From: Candidatus Latescibacteria bacterium 4484_7
GTDB taxonomy: Bacteria > Krumholzibacteriota > Krumholzibacteriia > Krumholzibacteriales > Krumholzibacteriaceae
DNA length: 6,445 nt
Direction: 5' to 3'
NCBI GenBank assembly: GCA_002085285.1
Contig: NATK01000143.1
Coordinates: forward strand, 1 to 6,445
A model generated the notes under the pieces. The model saw only the letters and a program-made list of their open reading frames with translations. It had not been told where the DNA came from and ran no database searches. Each line of letters begins with the position of its first letter. The stretch's first letter is position 1. A program made the position numbers and the translations under genes. Shown one piece after another: positions 1 to 5,407 of this stretch.

Positions 1-1
1 C

Positions 2-445
2 ATAGGGCCGTTTGGAACGGTAGATCTCCAATTGCTGTATGTCAAGGATCAAGGACCATACCTTGGTAACGCTGCTGAATTTAGAATCCTTAAGTCAAAC
101 GGTGACAAAGCTGTTTTCAGCAATGTTGCCTGGAGCACACAGATTGTAGCAACACTTGGCGATATATCGACGGGCATTACTGTGACAGGAGCCGATTGTT
201 TGGGGTTAAATTCCGACGTAACATACATTGGCACAATTACTGTGATGGATATTTCGGATACCGACACCTTCGTCGTTAGAGTAGTTGAAGATCCAACGGC
301 ATTAGTGCCAGGGATTTATATTACAAAATGCGAGGAGGGCAATCCTAAAGCAAATGTCCTTGGTGGATGGTTCGTTTTCAACGGGTCTTGCAACCCGGCG
401 GTTGAATCGAAGAGCTGGGGAGCTATAAAATCACTCTACAAATAA
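2..445 (+). CDS. C-terminal fragment of an unrecognised, probably exported beta-rich protein (5' end outside window)
   Basis: The frame is open to the left edge, so this is the last 147 codons of a longer gene. The TTG at 32 is only an internal leucine codon. I do not recognise the family. The visible part is rich in alternating hydrophobic, Thr, Ser, Gly and Asp residues (for example around VTYIGTITVMDISDTDTF), which suggests beta-sandwich or beta-repeat structure as in extracellular or cell-surface proteins. There are three cysteines, at visible residues 66, 110 and 130, and no membrane segment. The last residues, ESKSWGAIKSLYK, form a short basic and aromatic tail after the beta-rich part. 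Such a tail could be a C-terminal signature, but this is uncertain. The stop codon at 443-445 is followed 28 nt later by a strong terminator, so this is the last gene of its transcript, and it converges on leuS. Confidence is good that it is coding and low for function. Confidence 0.7.
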   Translation: MGPFGTVDLQLLYVKDQGPYLGNAAEFRILKSNGDKAVFSNVAWSTQIVATLGDISTGITVTGADCLGLNSDVTYIGTITVMDISDTDTFVVRVVEDPTALVPGIYITKCEEGNPKANVLGGWFVFNGSCNPAVESKSWGAIKSLYK

Positions 446-473
446 GATTATAGCACAGAATATTTCAGAAGAT

Positions 474-527
474 TTAAAGGAAAGCCAGAGCCAACGGATC
501 GCTCGGGTTTTCCTTTAATTTTTGTTT
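474..527 (+). terminator. Rho-independent terminator of the upstream plus-strand gene
   Basis: The left arm at 474-490 pairs with the right arm at 502-518 over 17 positions. There are 15 Watson-Crick pairs, one G-U pair and one A-G mismatch, around an 11-nt loop at 491-501. The run TTTTTGTTT follows at 519-527. It lies 28 nt after the stop codon of the plus-strand gene. On the minus strand the sequence after the hairpin is not T-rich, so it is not expected to be an efficient terminator for leuS. Confidence 0.85.
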
Positions 528-594
528 AATAGTTCGAATAAATAGGAAGGGTTTGCTACCTTTTAAGAAGGGGATAAAGAGTAAAATAAATGGC

Positions 595-612
595 ACATAA
601 TATATATTATGT
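595..612. repeat. 18-bp perfect palindrome in the convergent intergenic spacer
   Basis: The sequence ACATAATATATATTATGT is its own reverse complement. It sits in the A+T-rich spacer (446-710) between two convergent genes. As RNA it could form only a weak A-U hairpin, and no T-run follows on either strand. Apart from this palindrome and the terminator I see nothing functional in the spacer. It could be a protein-binding site or simply a product of the A+T-rich composition. Confidence 0.45.
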
Positions 613-710
613 TAACCATTATTCATGATTATCATCTTTCAATTATTCTTTCTTTAAATGGATTTGCCTTATTATCAATATCGCAGCTTGCTCTCTTTTG
701 TTTACTGTGA

Positions 711-3047
711 CTATCTTTCTTTCACGACGATGTTGACCAACTTGCCAGGGATGGTAATCGTTTTAAGGGCAGCTATCCTCTTGTTCTCGAGCGCAATCTT
801 TTTTAGTTTATCTGAATCCGTATCCTTTTCAACCTCGATCTTTGCCCTGATTTTTCCGTTTATCTGAACGACAAGTGTATATTTTTCAGCTAAAATATAC
901 TTACTATCTACTGTCGGCAGAGTCTGCTTGAATATAGATTCCTTGAATCCCATTCTTTCCCAGATCTCTTCGCTTAAATGAGGAGCCATCGGTGAAAGAA
1001 GCAACAGCAGGTTCTTTATCGAAAGAACAAACAACCCAACTATTGCTTCATCCTGTTTTGCGATCTCCTCTTTGAACCTCTCGTTGAACGCGTATATTTC
1101 ATTCGTAAGCTCCATTAAAGAGCTTATGGCCGTATTAAAATGGAAGCTCCCACCCAATACACCTTCTATGACCTTGTGAGTAGTCTGCTGCACCTTTCTA
1201 TATAGGGGAATCATCTCCGCAGGAAGCGCTTCGGGATCTATAGACACGCTTCTATCTGCAACGTTATCAAGCAGTTGTGCATTTTTCGAATAGAGCCGCC
1301 AGACCCTGTTTATGAATCTGTAGGCTCCCTCGACAGCCCTGTCGTTCCATTCTGCATCCTTTTCGGGAGGACCAATAAAAAGCGTGTATATTCTTACGGT
1401 GTCGGCTCCGTATTTTTCGATCAAAGGCTCGGGGCTTACTACATTCCCCTTGCTCTTCGACATCTTTGCTCCGTCTCGGTAGATCATCCCCTGTGTGAAC
1501 AGCCTTTCGAACGGTTCATCGAAATCGATCAATCCCTCATCATAAAGAAATTTCACAATGAACCTCGAGTAAAGCAGATGCAGGATTGCGTGCTCGATAC
1601 CTCCGATGTATTGATCGACGGGCAACCACCTGTTCACCAAATCTGAATCGAAGGCTTTCTCATCAATATTCGGCGACAGATACCTCAGAAAATACCAGCT
1701 CGAATCTACAAACGTGTCCATAGTATCAGTATCGCGTTCCGCATCATCGCCGCATACGGGGCATTTCGTCTTCACGAATTCCTCAGATGTAGCCAACGGG
1801 CTTTTGCCGTCGCCTCGCGGCATGAAATCTACATCCTCGGGCAGAACGACGGGGAGATCTTCTTCAGGTACAGGCACTGTTCCACACCTTTTACAATGTA
1901 TCATTGGGATCGGTGCACCCCAATACCTCTGCCTTGAGATAAGCCAGTCTTTCAATCTATAATGCACCGCTTTCTTTGCCATACCTTTTTCTGCTAATGT
2001 TTCGTATATCTTTTCCATAGCAATTGAATTCTTTATTCCGTCGAACGGACCCGAATTGATCATTTCTCCTTCGTTCGTATAAGCTGCTTCGAGCTCGGGG
2101 AGTTCTCCGTGCGAACCGCTTGGCCTTATCACCTGAATGACTGGAATCTCCAGAGGTGATTCCTTTACGAATTCGAAGTCCCTCTGGTCGTGCGCCGGCA
2201 CACCCATCACCACCCCTGTTCCGTACTCCATCAGAACATAGCTTGCGAGGAAAACAGGGATCTTCTTGTTCGTAGCAGGATTCACAGCATAGCAACCTGT
2301 AAAAAACCCCTTCTTCGTGAATTGCGCCTTCTCTCTTTCAGCTACCTGTATCTGTTTGACTTCCTCTATGAACCTTACCCCCTCTTCTTTCACTCCGCCC
2401 CTTTCGATCAGCACCTCGGCCATAGGCAGCTTGTCCAGATCCTGAAGAAGCCTTTCCGCATACTTCCTCGTCTTGAAGAACCACTGTTCGAGTTTCTTCT
2501 GTTCAACCTTGCTCCCGCATCTCTCACATTCACCACCAACTACTTGTTCATTCGCAAGAACGGTCTTGCATGACGGACACCAGTTTACCGAAGCAGCCTG
2601 CTTATATGCCAATCCGGCCTTATAGAGCCGAATGAACAACCATTGCGTCCACTTGTAGTACTCTGGTTCGCACGATGTGATTTCTCTCGACCAGTCGTAT
2701 GTTACGCCCCACCTATCGAACTGTTCCTTCATTCTTTTTATGTTGTTTTTCGTCCATTCAGCAGGATGAATATTGTTCTTTATCGCAGCATTCTCGGCCG
2801 GCAACCCAAATGCGTCCCACCCCATCGGTGCAAGCACGTTTGCGCCTTCCATCATCTTGAATCTCGCAAGGGCATCACCGATTATGTAATTTCTTCCATG
2901 CCCTACGTGAAGATTACCAGAGGGATAGGGAAACATCATGAGGCAGTAAAACTTGTTCTCGCTCTTCGCTACATCGCACCGGAAAAGCTCTTCCCATCTC
3001 TTGTGCCATTTTTCTTCGACATCCTTGAATGGGAAATAATCCTCCAT
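711..3047 (-). CDS. leuS: Leucyl-tRNA synthetase with an internal deletion in the CP1 editing domain
   Basis: This class I synthetase charges tRNA-Leu with leucine in the cytoplasm. The 778-residue product has the HIGH-type motif HVGH (47-50) in a PYPSGNLHVGHGRNY context and KMSKS at 528-532. It also has a first zinc module (C157, C160, C174, C177), a second cysteine-pair module (C385, C388, C429, C432), RYWGAPIPM near 374-382, GGIEHAILHLLYSRF near 482-496, an anticodon-binding helical region and a C-terminal VQINGKIRAKI segment (728-737). There is almost no leucine-specific insertion before KMSKS. The editing domain is unusual. LDKLP (204-208) runs straight into a segment that aligns with the part after the APEHPL-type region, so WIGRSEG and TTRPDT are missing (about 56 residues relative to E. 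coli). The later half, including HDQRD (286-290), remains. The start overlaps the stop of the upstream gene by one base (TGATG), with AAGGA upstream as a plausible ribosome-binding site. The family call is certain. Whether the deletion is natural is not. Confidence 0.97.
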   Translation of the reverse strand: MEDYFPFKDVEEKWHKRWEELFRCDVAKSENKFYCLMMFPYPSGNLHVGHGRNYIIGDALARFKMMEGANVLAPMGWDAFGLPAENAAIKNNIHPAEWTKNNIKRMKEQFDRWGVTYDWSREITSCEPEYYKWTQWLFIRLYKAGLAYKQAASVNWCPSCKTVLANEQVVGGECERCGSKVEQKKLEQWFFKTRKYAERLLQDLDKLPMAEVLIERGGVKEEGVRFIEEVKQIQVAEREKAQFTKKGFFTGCYAVNPATNKKIPVFLASYVLMEYGTGVVMGVPAHDQRDFEFVKESPLEIPVIQVIRPSGSHGELPELEAAYTNEGEMINSGPFDGIKNSIAMEKIYETLAEKGMAKKAVHYRLKDWLISRQRYWGAPIPMIHCKRCGTVPVPEEDLPVVLPEDVDFMPRGDGKSPLATSEEFVKTKCPVCGDDAERDTDTMDTFVDSSWYFLRYLSPNIDEKAFDSDLVNRWLPVDQYIGGIEHAILHLLYSRFIVKFLYDEGLIDFDEPFERLFTQGMIYRDGAKMSKSKGNVVSPEPLIEKYGADTVRIYTLFIGPPEKDAEWNDRAVEGAYRFINRVWRLYSKNAQLLDNVADRSVSIDPEALPAEMIPLYRKVQQTTHKVIEGVLGGSFHFNTAISSLMELTNEIYAFNERFKEEIAKQDEAIVGLFVLSIKNLLLLLSPMAPHLSEEIWERMGFKESIFKQTLPTVDSKYILAEKYTLVVQINGKIRAKIEVEKDTDSDKLKKIALENKRIAALKTITIPGKLVNIVVKER

Positions 3048-3289
3048 CAGTCACCATCCTTGAAATTGCTAAGGTCCACGATTATATGATGATCTTCTCC
3101 GACTCTATCCAGCTCAACTATTCCCCCGTGAGCCTCGAAATATTCGACAAGTTCATCAACTGACTCTCTGTTGGAAACGATTACCCTTATACTGTCCGTT
3201 TTCAGAGTCTTTAGTTCTTTTTTCACCAGCAACAGAGGACCGGGTGGATTGAGGCCCTTTGCTACTATGTTTGTTTCCTTATTTCTCAT
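3047..3289 (-). CDS. TusA/SirA-fold (YedF-like) small protein lacking the catalytic cysteine
   Basis: This 80-residue protein has the size and pattern of the TusA/SirA sulfur-carrier fold. It has a short first strand, then GLNPPGPLLLVKKELKTL (12-29), which matches the family CPxP-helix motif, then the strand SIRVIVSN (33-40), an amphipathic helix SVDELVEYFEAHGG (43-56) and two final strands. TusA proteins pass persulfide sulfur through a cysteine at the CPxP motif. Here that position is Pro15 (codon CCA at 3247-3245) and the protein has no cysteine at all, so it cannot act as a standard sulfur carrier. The C-terminal DsrE domain of full-length YedF is absent. AAAGGA lies 8 nt before the ATG. 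The stop overlaps the leuS start, so the two are probably translationally coupled. The 144-nt gap upstream (3290-3433) could hold a leader or promoter, but I could not identify convincing -35/-10 boxes. The fold assignment is from sequence pattern only. Confidence 0.78.
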   Translation of the reverse strand: MRNKETNIVAKGLNPPGPLLLVKKELKTLKTDSIRVIVSNRESVDELVEYFEAHGGIVELDRVGEDHHIIVDLSNFKDGD

Positions 3290-3433
3290 TGGGTCCGTCC
3301 TTTGAACAAAACCAGATTCGCAAATTTCCCGTTTACAGTCATCTCATAAAACCATGATTGAAAAGAAAAGAATCACCAAGGGAGGATCCGCATTCTTTGA
3401 GCTTATGTTTTAATGTAATATCGAATAGGTTAC

Positions 3434-3769
3434 CTATGCGTATCTCAAGATGTTCTCTATCTTTTTTTCTATTTCTTCCCTGGCCACCGCTCCTATCACA
3501 TGGTCTACTATTTCCCCCTCGTGGAAGAAAAGAAGTGTAGGGATACTTCTTATTGAATATCTATTTATTGTCTGTTGGCTCTCGTTCACGTCCACTCTGT
3601 AAAAAGATATTAGACCGTTGTACTTTTCAGCAATATCCTCGAGTACCTGGTCCAACCTCTTGCACGGTTCACACCAGGTCGCCCAGAAATCAACAACGGC
3701 CGGTTTGCCTGACTCGACGACCATCTTTGCAAAATCCCCATCTTGCAATTTTTTCAATTTCTCCGACAT
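3434..3769 (-). CDS. trxA: Thioredoxin with a WCEPC active site
   Basis: This 111-residue single-domain thioredoxin is a cytoplasmic dithiol-disulfide oxidoreductase normally reduced by thioredoxin reductase. It shows the buried Asp27 and the active site WATWCEPCK, with Cys33 and Cys36 in VVDFWATWCEPC. It also has the FYRVDVNE strand, the cis-proline loop SIRSIPTLLFF (Pro77), and a terminal helix. The common bacterial site is WCGPC, so glycine is replaced by glutamate here. There is no signal peptide. I chose the ATG at 3769 because GGGAG lies 4 nt before it and the protein then has normal thioredoxin length. Upstream in-frame starts at 3784 and 3820 would add 5 or 17 non-conserved residues and have weaker ribosome-binding sites. 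It lies 64 nt after holA. The next gene encodes a TusA-fold protein, which hints at, but does not prove, a thiol or sulfur link. Confidence 0.93.
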   Translation of the reverse strand: MSEKLKKLQDGDFAKMVVESGKPAVVDFWATWCEPCKRLDQVLEDIAEKYNGLISFYRVDVNESQQTINRYSIRSIPTLLFFHEGEIVDHVIGAVAREEIEKKIENILRYA

Positions 3770-3773
3770 ATCA

Positions 3774-3778
3774 CTCCC
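3774..3778 (-). promoter_or_regulatory. Ribosome-binding site that decides the thioredoxin start
   Basis: On the minus strand GGGAG is followed by TGAT and then ATG at 3769-3767. The stretch resembles the anti-Shine-Dalgarno complement GGAGGTGAT with one base missing. The ATG at 3784 and the start at 3820 lack a comparable site, which supports the shorter 111-residue product. Confidence 0.55.
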
Positions 3779-3833
3779 TGCCATTCTTGATTTGACCTGC
3801 AAAAATAAGAATGTATCCAACCCGAAAGGTAAT

Positions 3834-4856
3834 TCACAGAATCCTAAGACCAGGTGCAGCCATCAAAATGCCCTTCAATGAATGCATGAAGGCTGCGAAA
3901 AGGATCTCATCCTCTGGAAACGAGGATGACTTTAATATGATATCCACCTGCCTAAGATTTTCAAGCCAAATTCTTATGCTGTGCGAAGAAAATTTCTTCG
4001 CCTGGGCTTCGAGGTATCTATTTCTGTATCCGCCGAGAGCCCCGTTCTTTGCCTTTAGAAGGGCGAGAAAATGCCTTATCAGGCGATACACGATCGACGA
4101 AGGCCTCTCCAGGCCGCTCGATATGATTCTACGAAGAATTCGCAGTGATTCGCCCTCGTTCCCCGGATAGATACTCGCCAGAAACTTGAACATCGTGTCC
4201 ACTCTGTATGAACCGAGAACATCCTTCAGCTCTCTTTCACCCACCTCTCTTCCCTCATAAATCAGCGAAATCTTGTCCATCTCGTTTTTAAGCTCGAGCA
4301 GATTGTCCCCGACCGTCCTCACGAGTGTCTCAGCTGCTTTGAGATGCATTTTCACATTCATACCATTGGCCTTCGACCTGACCCATTTGACAGTGTCCTC
4401 CATGGGCATTTTTTCGAACTCGATGATCTTTCCCTTTTTGGCGACGACCTTTACCAATTTGGAAAAGTCTCTTGGGATCTTGTTTTTGCTCTGCCAATCG
4501 TCTGTTTCATTGTACACGAGCACGAGAACCGTCGAAGGAACTGGCGTTTCGCAATATTTGACGAGCTTTTTCCATTTACCCTTGAGGTTCTCGAGTTCCT
4601 TGAGTACGGACACCCTCGTCTCGGAAAGAAAAGGATAGGACAGAGCCGTAGAAACAAACTCTTCTATGTCAACTTCTCTCCCGTATGAGATCGTAAGGTT
4701 GAAACTCGCAGTCTCTTCAGGTACGAATCTTCCGATGATCTTCTCGACTACTTCTTCAATTATGTATTTTTCGGTGCCTTTAAGCAGATAAACGGGAAAA
4801 GGTTCGGCCTTTTCTATTTCATCGAATACCTTTTTATAATACCGAATGTCTTTCAT
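3834..4856 (-). CDS. holA: DNA polymerase III delta subunit (clamp-loader wrench)
   Basis: HolA is the clamp-loader subunit that opens the beta sliding clamp during replication. The 340-residue length is typical. The N-terminal AAA+-like domain starts with PVYLLKGTEKYIIEEVVEKI (about 21-40), matching the family's VYLL.G.E.yl..e pattern, but it has no functional Walker A, as expected for delta. A middle region has VLKELENLKGKWKKL (84-98) and VLVLVYNE. The helical segment DNLLELKNEMDKISLIY (194-210) matches the delta NLxxLxxExEKL element, and a C-terminal helical collar domain (about 222-335) includes YRVDTMFKFLASIY and VYRLIRHFLALLKAK. The gene starts 4 nt after the lptE-like stop and has AGGA 11 nt before its ATG, so it is almost certainly co-transcribed with lptE. 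The lptE-holA pairing is conserved in many diderm bacteria. There is no frameshift or missing segment that I can see. Confidence 0.92.
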   Translation of the reverse strand: MKDIRYYKKVFDEIEKAEPFPVYLLKGTEKYIIEEVVEKIIGRFVPEETASFNLTISYGREVDIEEFVSTALSYPFLSETRVSVLKELENLKGKWKKLVKYCETPVPSTVLVLVYNETDDWQSKNKIPRDFSKLVKVVAKKGKIIEFEKMPMEDTVKWVRSKANGMNVKMHLKAAETLVRTVGDNLLELKNEMDKISLIYEGREVGERELKDVLGSYRVDTMFKFLASIYPGNEGESLRILRRIISSGLERPSSIVYRLIRHFLALLKAKNGALGGYRNRYLEAQAKKFSSHSIRIWLENLRQVDIILKSSSFPEDEILFAAFMHSLKGILMAAPGLRIL

Positions 4857-4860
4857 CAGA

Positions 4861-5379
4861 CTACCATTCCTGAACAGTCGAGCTCAGAATGCTCTCCACA
4901 ATATCGTTATATACGTTGTCCAGAGCCTTCTCGTAAGTTTGGTCAGTATTCGATTCGAGATAATAATCTCCGTGTGCACTGATCTTCTTGTTTTCCCAAA
5001 TGTAAGCGTTCTTTTTCTTGCTGAACAGAGAAACATTGAGCCCTATAACAAGTCTGTACTGCTCCGCTTGAATCGATTCGTTGTTCTCCGAGAATGTAAA
5101 GGGTACATTCTTGTATTCTATGATCGAGCCCTCGAGAATCGCATCGGCTTCGTCCTCGGAAACGACCTTCAGCGTGTTGTCCTTGATCAATGCGTCTATG
5201 ATCCTCTGAGTAATATCAATCTCTATGTCTGGTTCCGCCGTATCGTTCTTGAGATAGGGGACAGCTATCTTCTTTATATCTCCTGCAGTTCTTCCACTCG
5301 TGCTGTAATACCCGCAGGACGAAACAGACATGAACATGAGAGAAAAAATCAGAGCCACCGTCATTTTGAAAGATCTCAT
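4861..5379 (-). CDS. lptE: LptE-like outer-membrane lipoprotein (LPS assembly)
   Basis: LptE plugs the LptD beta-barrel that inserts lipopolysaccharide into the outer membrane. The 172-residue product starts MRSFK, followed by a hydrophobic stretch (MTVALIFSLMFMSV) and the lipobox VSSC with Cys22, so it should be a lipoprotein. The mature start CGYYSTSG matches the CGY or CGYxL beginning of many LptE proteins. It is followed by KKIAVPYLKNDTAEPDIE, a typical 'i.IpvF.N.t.ep.iE' pattern, then a helix ITQRIIDALIKD, a VVSEDEADAILEGSI segment and YRLVIGLNVSLFSKKK. A GTG at 5406 would add nine residues and has AGGGA 5 nt upstream. I prefer the ATG at 5379 because it gives a normal signal peptide. 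The gene sits between the sigma-54 activator and holA, and the holA neighbourhood supports the LptE call. The family is divergent, so the assignment rests on the lipobox, pattern and context. Confidence 0.82.
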   Translation of the reverse strand: MRSFKMTVALIFSLMFMSVSSCGYYSTSGRTAGDIKKIAVPYLKNDTAEPDIEIDITQRIIDALIKDNTLKVVSEDEADAILEGSIIEYKNVPFTFSENNESIQAEQYRLVIGLNVSLFSKKKNAYIWENKKISAHGDYYLESNTDQTYEKALDNVYNDIVESILSSTVQEW

Positions 5380-5407
5380 TCCAACCACCAAGAGAGAGCC
5401 GAACACT

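Noticed and set aside
591..611. TGGCAC as a possible sigma-54 promoter -24 element
   Set aside because: The -12 element TTGC is missing at the required spacing (the sequence there is A+T only), and no plus-strand gene lies downstream before the end of leuS.
2390..2450. Explanation of the short LeuRS editing domain by a frameshift
   Set aside because: The reading frame is continuous with clear LeuRS residues on both sides, and the missing motifs do not appear in the other frames here, so it is a deletion rather than a frameshift.
1275..3089. Several plus-strand open frames of 80-150 codons opposite leuS, and a second minus-strand frame at 1957-2295
   Set aside because: All overlap the well-supported leuS reading frame and have no motif or ribosome-binding site of note.
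3350..3385. Possible hairpin upstream of the TusA-like gene
   Set aside because: Only five contiguous base pairs around a loop of about 11 nt; too weak to call a terminator or attenuator.
3425..3437. 13-nt inverted repeat ATAGGTTACCTAT at the thioredoxin stop codon
   Set aside because: A 6-bp arm with a 1-nt centre is expected by chance in a window this long, cannot form a hairpin, and has no T-run after it.
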